Positions 50,819-59,760 of a stretch of 64,000 nucleotides of DNA are shown here, one piece after another. Position 1 is the stretch's first letter; each line of letters begins with the position of its first letter. This DNA is from AP-15 sp963785565 (lineage in GTDB: Bacteria > Pseudomonadota > Alphaproteobacteria > ATCC43930 > CGMCC-115725), in NCBI GenBank assembly GCA_963785565.1, contig CAWAVV010000002.1:1-64000 (forward strand). Direction: 5' to 3'. The notes beneath the pieces are model-generated. The model saw nothing but the letters and a program-made list of their open reading frames with translations. It was not told the DNA's origin and ran no database searches. Made by a program: the position numbers and the translations under genes.

Positions 50819-51925
50819 TCAATTAAAGAAGCGCGCAGGTCGAAAATCGGCGAGCTCGGCCCTCTGCCGTCCATGGACGATCTCGTCGGCCGCTGCCGCG
50901 CCCAGGAACGGCGACATCGTCACGCCGCTATGGGTGACGGCGATGTAGTAGCCGGAAGTCCGCGGCATCGGTCCAATCGCAGAGAAATGGTCCCCGGGGA
51001 TCGGCCGGATGGCGATGCGCACCGCCTCCGGTTCAACCTCGCCGATTGAAGGCAGCAGCTGTCGCGCCCGTCGCACCAGATCGCGCGCCTCAGGCATCGA
51101 CGGGCTAAGCCTCGCCTCAAAGCTCATTGTCGCGTCGGTCGGGTTCCAATGCAGCAATAGACGCCCGGCGCCATCGGGGCGCACGCTGATGACAGGGCTA
51201 TGAACGACGCGCCTCAAGCCGGCGGCGACCGGGGGCGTAAACACCAGAAACCCCACGGTCGGTGCCAGCGGCAAGTGCAGACCTGCATCCCGGGTTGCCT
51301 CGTTGGTCCAGCGGCCGGCACAGTTCACGACGGTGTCGGCCTCGTATCGTGTGCCGTCGGCGGCTTGGACGCCGGTCACGCGATCGCCGACCATGATCAG
51401 GTCTACGACCCGCGCGCCGCAGACGACTTTCGCGCCATGGCGAAGCCGTGCGGCGGACAGCATGGCATGCGCGTAGACCACCGGATCGAGCCATCCCTCT
51501 TCCGGGAAAAACGCCACCGGCGCGTCGCCGATCGCCGCCGGATCGATGTCGGGCTCCAATTCCTGCACCTGCCGCAAGGTGATCCACTCCGCGCCATAGC
51601 CCCAGGACCGCAGCCGCTCGATGTTTTCCCGCTGCGCCTTGCGGTCGGGTTCGGCTTCCCATTCCAGACTGCCGCCGCCGTGCCACCATGGCGTGACGGC
51701 GAACTCGTCGGCCAACGCCAAATGCGCCTTCATGCCGGCGACATTCAGATCGTGATAGGGCTTTGGCGGCTTATTGTGCGCGTTGGTCCAGGCAAAGCTG
51801 ATCCCGGAGGTGCCGCCGCCGATCCGCGTCGCTTCCAGCACCGTAACGGCCGCGCCGGCCTGAGCCAGCCGATACGCGACCGAGGCGCCCATTACGCCGG
51901 CGCCGATCACTATCGTTCTCATCAT
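50819..51925 (-). CDS. FAD-dependent amino acid oxidase-like protein (DAO family)
   Basis: A 368-residue flavoprotein of the D-amino-acid oxidase/glycine oxidase family. FAD motif VIGAGVMGASVAYRLAQAG from residue 6, ATRIGGGTSGISFAWTNAHN, NCAGRWTNEA, and C-terminal PRTSGYYIAVTHSGVTMSP, an FAD contact. Start ATG 51925, with GGGAGGGG just upstream and a second ATG directly after; longer upstream frames are not family-like. Oxidises an amine to an imine with hydrogen peroxide. Neighbour LysR on the same strand may regulate it. Confidence 0.88.
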   Translation of the reverse strand: MMRTIVIGAGVMGASVAYRLAQAGAAVTVLEATRIGGGTSGISFAWTNAHNKPPKPYHDLNVAGMKAHLALADEFAVTPWWHGGGSLEWEAEPDRKAQRENIERLRSWGYGAEWITLRQVQELEPDIDPAAIGDAPVAFFPEEGWLDPVVYAHAMLSAARLRHGAKVVCGARVVDLIMVGDRVTGVQAADGTRYEADTVVNCAGRWTNEATRDAGLHLPLAPTVGFLVFTPPVAAGLRRVVHSPVISVRPDGAGRLLLHWNPTDATMSFEARLSPSMPEARDLVRRARQLLPSIGEVEPEAVRIAIRPIPGDHFSAIGPMPRTSGYYIAVTHSGVTMSPFLGAAAADEIVHGRQRAELADFRPARFFN

Positions 51926-52058
51926 CCGCCCCTCCCGTAGTTCAAGCGGGATTATAAATACCCGCTTTTGGCGGCGTTCCCCACGATGCCGGCAGTTGGC
52001 ACGAAGCGGTCCTCTACGGCAGCCCCGGGGATCGGCCGGGTCGATGGCAAGCAGACCT

Positions 52059-53009
52059 TCAATGCCCGTTGAACCCGTCGGCAACCAAGAATCCCGCCGA
52101 TCTGCCGATCCGCTTCGCTACGTGCGCGATCAGTTGGTCTGTCCTTGAGCGAAAAAGCTTAAGCAGGGGCGACGTGTTGGCCTTGTGGTAGCCCAAGACC
52201 AGATCGATCGACGGCGCCTCTCCAGCGAGCGGCCGGCTGATGACCGACCAGGTGAGGAAGTTGCGGGCAAAGTCGGGCAACATTGCCAGCCCGCGGGTTG
52301 AGGCGACGAGCGATATCGCCATGGAGAGATATTCAACCCGATGCGCCGGCTGTAGGTCGATACCGGATCGCCGGAAGTAGTCTTCGATCAGCGAGCGCAA
52401 CACTGGCGCCTGCTCGGCCATGCCGATGAACGTTTCCCCCACAAAATCCAGCGGCTCGATCGCGTCATGCGACGCCAGACGGTGGTCGCTTGGCAAAACC
52501 ACAATCAGGGGTTCCGTGATCAGAACCTTGTAGACGAGATCAGGGTGGCCTTCCTCGGGTCTCATGAAGGCCGCGTCCAACTTCCCAGTGGCAAGGCCCT
52601 CGGCGAGTTGTGGCGAGTGCTTGCTGGAAATTGTGACCTCAATCTTCGGCAGCTCGTCCCGGAGTACATGCATCACCGCAGGCAACCATTCCGGCTCGCA
52701 ACCGCTCAGAAATCCTAGCGCCAACGTTCTCTGCTCCGGATAAGCGGCCCGGCGCGCCGCTTCGCCGGCCGCCTCGACCTGAGAGAGCGCCAGCCGTGCG
52801 TGATCGAGAAACGCCCGACCGGCCGCCGTCAACTCGATCCCACGCGGGCTGCGTATCAGGAGTTGGACGCCGACTTCTGCTTCCAGGTCGCGGATCTGCC
52901 GGCTCAATGAGGGCTGTGCCGTATGCAGCCGCCGATCCGCTGCGAGTGTCAGACTTCCTTCCTCGGCGACGGCCACGAAATAACGCAGATGCCGCAGCTC
53001 CATACTCAT
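52059..53009 (-). CDS. LysR-family transcriptional regulator
   Basis: A 316-residue regulator starting at ATG 53009 (MSMELRHLRYFVAVAEEGSL), with helix-turn-helix region AADRRLHTAQPSLSRQIRDL and a LysR effector domain. It resembles CatR/BenM-like regulators of aromatic catabolism in its DNA-binding helix. It is divergent from the SDR gene at 53182 and lies upstream of the FAD oxidase on the same strand, so either may be its target. Frames upstream of 53009 run into the divergent gene. Confidence 0.88.
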   Translation of the reverse strand: MSMELRHLRYFVAVAEEGSLTLAADRRLHTAQPSLSRQIRDLEAEVGVQLLIRSPRGIELTAAGRAFLDHARLALSQVEAAGEAARRAAYPEQRTLALGFLSGCEPEWLPAVMHVLRDELPKIEVTISSKHSPQLAEGLATGKLDAAFMRPEEGHPDLVYKVLITEPLIVVLPSDHRLASHDAIEPLDFVGETFIGMAEQAPVLRSLIEDYFRRSGIDLQPAHRVEYLSMAISLVASTRGLAMLPDFARNFLTWSVISRPLAGEAPSIDLVLGYHKANTSPLLKLFRSRTDQLIAHVAKRIGRSAGFLVADGFNGH

Positions 53010-53181
53010 GCCTGCCAAGTATGACCTCGATCTTACAAAGTCTTTCTCGGAGCCGCCACGAAAACCCAAATCTTCGGCACCGGCAGCGATCCTTTGAATG
53101 CCGGCGCCGGGCCGACGATGTGCGGTCTCCGCTCTTGCGGGGAGGCTTGGCGTATCATCTCCGTAGGAGGGAGTAGCCGAT

Positions 53182-53928
53182 ATGAGCACCACCGTTGTCT
53201 TGATTACCGGCGCGTTGACTGGGATCGGACGTGCAGCGGCCTTTGCGCTTGCGCGGGAAGGCAATCGCGTCGCCGTTTCCGGCCGCCATGACGACAGCGG
53301 CCAGGCGCTGGCCGCTGAGCTTCGCGGCTTCGGCGGCGAAGCGGAATTCATCCGTGCCGATGTGCGCCGCGAAGATGATGTGCGTAACCTGGTCGATCAG
53401 ACCGTCGCGCGCTTCGGTCGTCTTGATGCGGCGGTCAACAGCGCCGGCACCGAAGGCCGGCCCGGCCCGGTGACGGATCAGACCGCCGACAGCTACGCCG
53501 CGACATTCGATACCAACGTGCTCGGCACGCTGCTCAGCATGAAGCATGAGCTGCGGGTGATGCTGAGTCAGCACAGCGGCAGCATCGTCAATGTTTCGTC
53601 GACCTACGGTCACGCCGGCACCCCCAACGCCTCTGTCTATGCCGCCAGCAAGCACGCGGTCGAGGGGCTCACCACATCCGCAGCGCTCGAGGTCGCGGGC
53701 TTGGGCGTGCGCGTCAACGCGGTGGCACCGGGGCCAACCGAAACCGGAATGCTCAACCGCTTTACCGGCAGCGCCGAAAGAAAGGCCGGCCTCATCTCGA
53801 CCGTACCGCTCGGCCGGGTCGGCGAGCCCGATGAGATCGCCAACGCCATCCTGTTTCTTTGCTCCGACCGGGCGTCCTTTATCAGCGGCCACGTGCTTTC
53901 GGTCGATGGCGGGAAGTCGGCGGGGTAA
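53182..53928 (+). CDS. SDR-family oxidoreductase
   Basis: A 248-residue classical SDR: cofactor motif TGALTGIG at residues 9-16, NSAG (NNAG variant), catalytic Ser in VSSTYG, YAASK, and the C-terminal FISGHVLSVDGGKSAG typical of the family. AGGAGGG precedes ATG 53182. Divergent from LysR with 172 bp between starts. Substrate unknown; it probably reduces a ketone with NAD(P)H. Confidence 0.9.
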   Translation: MSTTVVLITGALTGIGRAAAFALAREGNRVAVSGRHDDSGQALAAELRGFGGEAEFIRADVRREDDVRNLVDQTVARFGRLDAAVNSAGTEGRPGPVTDQTADSYAATFDTNVLGTLLSMKHELRVMLSQHSGSIVNVSSTYGHAGTPNASVYAASKHAVEGLTTSAALEVAGLGVRVNAVAPGPTETGMLNRFTGSAERKAGLISTVPLGRVGEPDEIANAILFLCSDRASFISGHVLSVDGGKSAG

Positions 53929-53966
53929 GATCTGAACCCGAAACCCAGACACAGCGAGGTGAAGCC

Positions 53967-54368
53967 GTGGAACCGAATATCGCAACCGCAACAAAGCCGG
54001 TCAAAATCCCCGGGCCCGATCATCCGATCACGATCGAGCGCAATCCCGCTCGGATCGTCGTCTCGGTCGCGGGCCGGGTCGTCGCCGACACGCGAGAAGC
54101 GCTGACTCTGCGCGAAGCCGCTTATCCCGCGGTTCAATACATTCCGCGCAAGGATGTCGACATGACGCTCCTTGAACGCACCGATCATAGCACTTACTGC
54201 CCGTACAAAGGCGATTGCAGCTATTACAGCATCCCGCTGGGCGGCGAGCGCTCGGTCAACGCGGTGTGGAGTTATGAGGCTCCCTACGCCGCCGTCACGC
54301 CGATCAAGGATTATCTCGCCTTTTACCCCAATCGCGTCGACGCGATCGAAGTACGGTCAGAGGCCTAA
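53967..54368 (+). CDS. DUF427 domain protein
   Basis: A 133-residue protein from GTG 53967. The DUF427 fold is seen in NPARIVVSVAGRVVADTREA, AVQYIPRKDVDMTLLERTDH and the hallmark STYCPYKGDCSYYSI, then AVWSYEAPYAAVTPIKDYLA and FYPNRVDAIEV. The function of DUF427 is not known. It follows the SDR by 38 bp, so co-transcription is likely. Confidence 0.83.
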   Translation: MEPNIATATKPVKIPGPDHPITIERNPARIVVSVAGRVVADTREALTLREAAYPAVQYIPRKDVDMTLLERTDHSTYCPYKGDCSYYSIPLGGERSVNAVWSYEAPYAAVTPIKDYLAFYPNRVDAIEVRSEA

Positions 54369-54370
54369 AC

Positions 54371-54550
54371 GAGAACGATGTGCTGCGTGATGAGGGCGAA
54401 GCCTACGCCCCGAAGCTGATCAGCGCCGGCGTGCCGGTCACTGCGACGCGCTATATCGGCACGATCGGTGATTTCGTCATGCTGAACGGGCTGCGATCCA
54501 AGCTCGGTCTCCGCGCATTGGCAGCGGCTAGTCCCAGGTCGCGCCTGTAG
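54371..54550 (+). pseudogene. Alpha/beta hydrolase, 3' remnant
   Basis: From about 54377 the frame DVLRDEGEAYAPKLISAGVP continues VTATRYIGTIGDFVMLNGL to TAG 54548. This is the C-terminal end of Aes-type carboxylesterases, with the catalytic Asp of DVLRDEG; the His of the usual G.IHDF is Gly here. The rest is absent and no start codon is present. Confidence 0.72.
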
Positions 54551-54677
54551 CACGGATGCGGTCGCGCGAGACGACTGTAGAGAGCACTCGCCAATGCGCT
54601 GACGCTGGTCATGTTTTATGGTTTGGCATTGCAGAAACGACAGGGTCCCGCTCCGAAGCACCGAAGGAGAGATACCG

Positions 54678-55106
54678 ATGCAGATTCCGCAATCAGTACG
54701 CGAAGTGATCGAAAAAGGACCGTTCGCTCATTTGACCACGCTCAATCCCAACGGCAGCCCGCAGGTCACCATCGTGTGGGTCGGAATTGAGGGCGAAGAC
54801 TTCGTGATGGGCCACCTGGCTATGCACCAGAAGGTTAAGAACATCCGGCGTGATCCGAGAGTTGCGTTATCCTTCCTCGGTTACAATACGACGCAAGGAA
54901 TGCGGGAATACGTGGTGGTCTACGGCAATGCGCGAGTGACCGAAGGTGGCGCTGTGGCGCTGCTGCAGCGCCTGGCCCCCATTTACCTCGGGCCGGGGGC
55001 GGAATATCCGCCTGCTTCAATGCGGAACATTGCGGGGTATGTCACCAGGGTCACCCCGGCACGCTTCTCCGGGATTGGTCCGTGGACTCAATCAGCCGCT
55101 GGCTAG
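54678..55106 (+). CDS. PPOX-fold FMN/F420-type protein
   Basis: A 142-residue split-barrel flavin-binding protein: EKGPFAHLTTLNPNGSPQVT, IVWVGIEGEDFVMG, KVKNIRRDPRVALSF and YVVVYGNARVTEGGA match the pyridoxamine 5'-phosphate oxidase-like family (PPOX class). Many members in bacteria use F420; FMN is equally possible here. GAAGGAGAG lies before ATG 54678. Confidence 0.85.
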   Translation: MQIPQSVREVIEKGPFAHLTTLNPNGSPQVTIVWVGIEGEDFVMGHLAMHQKVKNIRRDPRVALSFLGYNTTQGMREYVVVYGNARVTEGGAVALLQRLAPIYLGPGAEYPPASMRNIAGYVTRVTPARFSGIGPWTQSAAG

Positions 55107-55230
55107 ACCGGAAGGAAGGTGCAGCGAGGAACGCAATTCAGTCTGCCGCTACCTGATCGCATCTCGTGATACACCCGGTCCCTGAGACCGTCGCCAACCC
55201 TCAAACACGTCCTGATCAAGGAGCAAGGCC

Positions 55231-55629
55231 ATGTCCGAGACCAACAAAGACATCGCCGTCGCCTTCTACAAAACTCTGTTCGAAGGCCGGGTCGAAGATG
55301 CCTTTCGGCTTTACGCTGGTCGCCCCTATCGCCAGCACAATCCACTGATCGAAGACGGCATGGAAGGCTTGAGGAAATTCGTTACCTGGATGACGTCGAA
55401 TCATCCGGATGCTCGGCACGAGATCAAGCGTGTCTTTGCTGACGGCGACTACGTTATCCTTCACTGTCATTGGCACGGCCTGTCCGGCGATTATCTTGTT
55501 GGCAAACCAAATCCTCGCGGAGAGGCGGTGGTGGACATCTTCCGCCTGGAAGGCGGCAAGGTTCTCGAGCACTGGGACGTGATCCAGCCGATCCCGGAGA
55601 CCTCGGCTAACGCCAACACGATGTTCTAA
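55231..55629 (+). CDS. SnoaL-like / NTF2-fold protein
   Basis: A 132-residue protein of the NTF2-like superfamily (SnoaL-like polyketide cyclase group). NKDIAVAFYKTLFEGRVEDA, YRQHNPLIEDGMEGLRKFV, YVILHCHWHG, VVDIFRLEGGKVLEHWDVIQ are family-like; conserved His and Asp residues in HNP and EHWD may bind substrate. Function of this subgroup is unknown. CAAGGAGCAAGG precedes ATG 55231. Confidence 0.82.
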   Translation: MSETNKDIAVAFYKTLFEGRVEDAFRLYAGRPYRQHNPLIEDGMEGLRKFVTWMTSNHPDARHEIKRVFADGDYVILHCHWHGLSGDYLVGKPNPRGEAVVDIFRLEGGKVLEHWDVIQPIPETSANANTMF

Positions 55630-55757
55630 GCGCCGGAGAACCTCGATGCAGGGCCGTGTAGTTGGGCGCGTCGGGCGAAAAAGCCATAGTTTCCCGTTGA
55701 GCTTTCCGGGAGGTCGCTGTCAGCCGGCGACCCCCTGGAGCGCCGGCGCGTCTTGGG

Positions 55758-55880
55758 ATGCAGGCACTGCAGCGCATCGGCGAGTTGGCCGATATCGGCT
55801 CGGTTGTCGCCTTCCTCGCATCCGACGATGCCTGCTGGATCACCGGCGACACGATCCGGGTCGATGGCGACTCGAAGCTG
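55758..55880 (+). pseudogene. SDR oxidoreductase, 3' remnant
   Basis: The frame RIGELADIGSVVAFLASDDA continues CWITGDTIRVDGDSKL at 55774-55880, then runs on through TGG where a stop would normally be. This is the C-terminal end of SDR enzymes. No upstream part of an SDR is found; the preceding 55630-55757 shows nothing. Confidence 0.7.
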
Positions 55881-55920
55881 TGGGCCTCCCTCTCAACGCG
55901 AATACCAACGGGTGAATGTC

Positions 55921-57411
55921 ATGGGTGGACTGGCGGATCGTATTCGATACGCCCTGGCTAACCCGCTCAACGACGATCACGCCATCGACCCGATGCGCGA
56001 ACTCGCTGCCTTGCTGCGCGAGGTTGACCTGGAACCCGAGTCCGGCGGCGGTGCCGTAACGTTCGCTGGGCGCGACCCGATCGTCAGCAGCCCGCTTCCC
56101 TTCGCGACGATGGCGGCGGTGGCGCTTATGGCGAAGGCCGTGTCAGTGGCGGAGCTATGGCGATTCCGGGGCGGCCGAGGTCAGGATCTTTCGGTGAACC
56201 TCGGCAAGGCGCTACATCGGCTGTGTCCGTTCTATGACAAGAAATGGGAACTGCTCAACGGCTATGCCCCGGGAAATCCGGCGGACCCGAAGAATCCGTT
56301 CATGCCCACGAACATGTACCGGACCCGCGACAATCGACGAATCCTGTTCATGAACATCTATCCTGGAAGCCGGAGCGCGGCACTTGCCTTCCTCGGCTGC
56401 AACGACAGTGCGACGGCAATCGGCAGCGTGATCCGCAAGTGGGATGCGTTCGATCTGGAGGAGCAAGCGAACCGCGCTGGTCTACAGGCTACTGTCGTGC
56501 GCAGCGCACAGGAGTTCCTCGACACCGAGCAGTGCTGCTATCTCGAAGATCTGCCACTGGTAGACATCGAGAAGATCGCCGACAGCGACCCGGAGCCCTT
56601 CGCAACTCGACCAGAGACGCCGCTCGGCGGCGTGCGGGCGCTCGGGTTCAGTCACGTCATCGCCGGACCGGGCCTGGGACGCGCATTGGCCTATCACGGA
56701 GCGGACGTCCTGAACCTGTGGACGCCGAATGATTTCGAGATGGACTTCAACTACTACTCGGCCCATGTCGGAATGCGCTCGGCGATTATGGACTTTCGGC
56801 GTCCCGACGAGATGGCGCGGTTCCGGCGGCTGGTGGCCGGCGCGGATATCTTCTTCGCCAACCGGCGCCCTGGCCTGCTGGAGAAGCTTGGAATAACAAG
56901 CAGCGAACTGGTGCGGCTGCGTCCCGGCATCGTGCAGGTCGATTTCTCGATCTATGGGGCTGTTGGACCCTGGGCCAACCGAATCGGCTTCGATCATACC
57001 GCTGGCGGCGTTTCCGGCGTGCTCGCGCTCGAGGGCTCCGTCGAAGAACCGAAGCTCCCCGAGATCTTCGTCGTCAACGACTATATTTCGTCCTGGGTCG
57101 GAATGGTTGGCGCCATCGCCGCGTTGCGGCGCAGGGCCACGGAGGGCGGCAGCTACCGCGTCCGCGTGTCGCTGGCGCGGGTGTCGTTGTGGCTGCTGCA
57201 AATGGGGATCTTCGACAAGTCCTACGCAAGCGGTGTCGCAGGGGGTACAGGCGATCACGCCTATCCTGACCCCGACCTGTTCGAAGCAGAAACACCCTGC
57301 GGCCATTATCAGGGCGTCACCGACCAGGTCATCATGTCAGGCACACCGGGTTTCTTTGCCGTGCCCCTGGTTCCGCGCGGCTCCAGCAGGGCGGAGTGGC
57401 TGGCCTGCTAA
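55921..57411 (+). CDS. CaiB/BaiF-family CoA transferase
   Basis: A 496-residue family III CoA transferase or related protein. The second half has the family marks: GGVRALGFSHVIAGPGLGRA, LAYHGADVLNLW, MDFRRPDEMARFRRLVAGAD, LRPGIVQVDFSIYG. The N-terminal part (LSVNLGKALHRLCPFYDKKW) is the swapped half. The segment expected to hold the catalytic Asp of GEDAR-like type was not located with certainty. Start ATG 55921; GTG nine bases upstream is also possible. Confidence 0.82.
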   Translation: MGGLADRIRYALANPLNDDHAIDPMRELAALLREVDLEPESGGGAVTFAGRDPIVSSPLPFATMAAVALMAKAVSVAELWRFRGGRGQDLSVNLGKALHRLCPFYDKKWELLNGYAPGNPADPKNPFMPTNMYRTRDNRRILFMNIYPGSRSAALAFLGCNDSATAIGSVIRKWDAFDLEEQANRAGLQATVVRSAQEFLDTEQCCYLEDLPLVDIEKIADSDPEPFATRPETPLGGVRALGFSHVIAGPGLGRALAYHGADVLNLWTPNDFEMDFNYYSAHVGMRSAIMDFRRPDEMARFRRLVAGADIFFANRRPGLLEKLGITSSELVRLRPGIVQVDFSIYGAVGPWANRIGFDHTAGGVSGVLALEGSVEEPKLPEIFVVNDYISSWVGMVGAIAALRRRATEGGSYRVRVSLARVSLWLLQMGIFDKSYASGVAGGTGDHAYPDPDLFEAETPCGHYQGVTDQVIMSGTPGFFAVPLVPRGSSRAEWLAC

Positions 57412-57498
57412 CTTCGCACCGCCCCTTTGAGGCGCGACGTATCACGTGTTCTACTGGGACGGGATCGCGAGGCTGATCGTGCGGACCGCTATCGGTCA

Positions 57499-58110
57499 TT
57501 AGGGCGCGGCCCCGGCGCCAGCGCCGGCAACCGTTTCGCGAGGGGGCGGCGCTGACGCGGCGTCCGCGCCAGCTATCCGCCGGGTGATGATCGCCCGGAA
57601 GGTGACGTATTGCAGGCCGAACGCCGCCGCCTTAGCGCCAATCGCACCGAACGAGATGAACCAAGCCCAAGTCGCCAGGTCGCATTCGAGCGCGATGAAC
57701 ACGTTGGCGACCGCGATCAACGCCAGCAGCGCGGCCCAGGCATAGCCGGCCGAGTCAATCACCGGCCGGCCAAGATATTGCTGCGCGATCGGCGGCAGAT
57801 AGCGGATCATCCAGCCGCGCCGCAGCATGACGGCGGCGATCGACAGGTGAATGATGCTCGGCTTGAGCATGATAAAGCGCGGGCTGTGGAAGAGGATCGT
57901 CGCGCCGCCGAGCACGACGACCAGCCCGAGGCTCATCCATTGCATCGGCTCGACCGGCCGGTGCAAGAGCTTGCGGCGTGCGACCTGCGCGAGCCCGACC
58001 GCGATGGCCACCGCCGCGCCGAGATAGAGGCTGCCGGTAACCGCGTAGAGCGCGAAGAACAGGATCGACGAGAGAAAATCCTCGAACAGCTGGCGAAGCG
58101 CTTGCCTCAT
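57499..58110 (-). CDS. YciB/IspZ-like septation-associated membrane protein
   Basis: A 203-residue inner-membrane protein with about six hydrophobic segments and the family core GLAQVARRKLLHRPVEPMQW, LGGATILFHSPRFIMLKPSI. The C-terminal ~25 residues are Ala/Pro-rich. YciB (intracellular septation protein A) affects envelope homeostasis. It is third in an operon, overlapping the regulator gene stop by four bases (ATGA). Confidence 0.8.
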   Translation of the reverse strand: MRQALRQLFEDFLSSILFFALYAVTGSLYLGAAVAIAVGLAQVARRKLLHRPVEPMQWMSLGLVVVLGGATILFHSPRFIMLKPSIIHLSIAAVMLRRGWMIRYLPPIAQQYLGRPVIDSAGYAWAALLALIAVANVFIALECDLATWAWFISFGAIGAKAAAFGLQYVTFRAIITRRIAGADAASAPPPRETVAGAGAGAAP

Positions 58111-58421
58111 CGCGGGACCCTCCCTTTGGCGAGCAGCATTTCGAGATGGACGACATACCCGCGCAGCGCCTGGCGGCCCGCCGCGGTCAGGCTGTAGAGG
58201 GTTTGCGGCTTGCGGGCGACGAAGCGCTTCTCGGCGGCGATGTAGCCGGCCTCTTCGAGCTTGCGCAGATGCACGCTGGCATTGCCGTCCGTGGTCTTGA
58301 TCGCATTCTTCACCGCGGCAAATTCGGCCGTGCTGCCGGCGCCGGCGAGGAATGCGACGATCGCCAGGCGCACGCGGCTGTGCAATACCTCATCGATCGC
58401 CGCATGGTCGTAATCGGTCAT
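58107..58421 (-). CDS. Winged-helix transcriptional regulator
   Basis: A 104-residue regulator: AIDEVLHSRVRLAIVAFLAG, STAEFAAVKNAIKTTDGNAS, VHLRKLEEAGYIAAEKRFVA, then YSLTAAGRQALRGYVVHLEM. This is the PadR/MarR-like DUF2582-type winged helix that often controls its own operon. ATGA overlaps link it to genes on both sides. A GTACTTT inverted repeat at 59050-59070 is a likely operator. Confidence 0.83.
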   Translation of the reverse strand: MTDYDHAAIDEVLHSRVRLAIVAFLAGAGSTAEFAAVKNAIKTTDGNASVHLRKLEEAGYIAAEKRFVARKPQTLYSLTAAGRQALRGYVVHLEMLLAKGRVPR

Positions 58422-59029
58422 GCCGCGACTAGCAGCTTCCGCCGGCGCAATACCAGCGCGACGCCCGGCCCGGCCAGCAGCGCCAGCATCAATCCGGCGG
58501 ACAGCAGCAGCGCTTCCGGCCGGTGGCGCAGCGCAATCAGTGCCAGTTCGCCGATCCACCAAGCGACCGCCACCCAGCGCAGCCACAACAGACCGGCGAG
58601 CCAGGCCGTCGCGAACACCGCCGTGCCGATCGCTCCGGCGGCGACCGCGGAGAGCCAGTCCGCCGGGCCCTCGCCGCTCCACAGCACGGCCAGGGTCAGC
58701 GTCGTCAGGAAGATGCCGAGCCCGAGCCACAGCATGCGCAGCGCCACGACCATCGGGCTGCGCGACGGGGCCGCCGCGTCGCCCCGGGCGCGACCCCACA
58801 CCCGGCGCAGCCAATAGGCCCACGGCACGGCGATCGCCAGCGGCCACAGCGCCGCCGGCGGCAGCGCCGACTGGTAGCCGCGGACAAAGGCATAAGTGGC
58901 GACAAACCCGGCCGCAAGCGCAATCCCCCACACCACCAGACCTTGGCCGCTGGTGGTCGCGTAACTGCGGCCCTCCTCGATCGCTTCGCGTATCAACGCG
59001 ATGTCGTCACGCACCCGGTCGTCGATCAT
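58418..59029 (-). CDS. Hypothetical polytopic membrane protein
   Basis: A 203-residue protein: a soluble N-terminal helix (MIDDRVRDDIALIREAIEEG) followed by about six hydrophobic segments. No recognised family domain beyond this layout, which is common in operons with a PadR/ArsR-type regulator. GGAGGTCTCG precedes ATG 59029. First gene of the three-gene operon; its stop overlaps the regulator start. Confidence 0.75.
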   Translation of the reverse strand: MIDDRVRDDIALIREAIEEGRSYATTSGQGLVVWGIALAAGFVATYAFVRGYQSALPPAALWPLAIAVPWAYWLRRVWGRARGDAAAPSRSPMVVALRMLWLGLGIFLTTLTLAVLWSGEGPADWLSAVAAGAIGTAVFATAWLAGLLWLRWVAVAWWIGELALIALRHRPEALLLSAGLMLALLAGPGVALVLRRRKLLVAA

Positions 59030-59049
59030 CGAGACCTCCGCAACGCAGT

Positions 59050-59070
59050 GTACTTTTATAAACAAAGTAC
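59050..59070. promoter_or_regulatory. Inverted repeat, probable operator/promoter of the 57.5-59.0 kb operon
   Basis: GTACTTT (59050-59056) and AAAGTAC (59064-59070) form a perfect 7-bp palindrome around TATAAAC, 21 bp upstream of the first gene. TATAAA-like content suggests it overlaps the -10 box. Binding by the winged-helix protein of the operon is inferred. Confidence 0.55.
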
Positions 59071-59760
59071 CTTGTGTTATTCGAGCTGTCAACTGTCGTC
59101 GGAGCGACCGGCGACGTGCGCGGCGCGGCGAAAATCATCTGCCGGCGGCTGCCGGCGACTTATTCATGGCGTCGAGAGCTTTAGGCTACGGGTGAGGCGA
59201 TAAGCCACGTCACAGGAGGTTCGCGACCTCTAGCAGCGGACGCATCGCTTCGGCGTCCCTGATCGGCGCTCCCGGTGCTGGCGGTGGTAGCGGCGGCGAT
59301 CGGCGGCATTTGCTCGGCACGCATCGCCGTCTTGTGGGCCGAGGCCTGTCGCAAGCGATGATCGGCGGCCCGTGCGATAACGCTTGCCGAAATTGGGTCG
59401 AAGCTCACAAAAATTTTACCAAAGAGACGGTCAGCAGCCCCGCGCTTGGGGTAGAGCGGCATCACAAAAAATTGACCCTCCTTGCAGTGAGGCAATAGCG
59501 TCGTATTCCCACGCTCACCAAAAATTTATCCGATACCCACCGACCAATAACGGCCGGAAATCTCCACCGGGTACTTCTCTGGAGGGTCATTGAGCCAGGG
59601 GTCGGTGCGGAATATCCCCGCATTAACCGAGTCTCTACACGCGAGGCACGGCACCCTTGGCTAGCACTGCCAGTCGAGGAATTGCCCGGTTCGCGACCGC
59701 TGTAGACCGTTTGGCTGGCGGTTGGTGCCCACAGTGAGGCCAACAGAGGGAAACCAGACC
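59071..59760. other. Long spacer without a clear gene
   Basis: About 690 bp with no gene I can support. It contains the 41-bp amidohydrolase fragment at 59218-59258 and several short open frames of no recognisable type; a stretch near 59400-59490 (minus strand, MPLYPKRGAADRLFGKIFV) looks protein-like but has no partner sequence. Probably a graveyard of fragments. Confidence 0.45.
59218..59258. repeat. 41-bp fragment of the amidohydrolase gene at 36060
   Basis: 40 of 41 bases match 36060-36100. Isolated, out of coding context, same window strand. See the gene at 35518. Confidence 0.72.
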
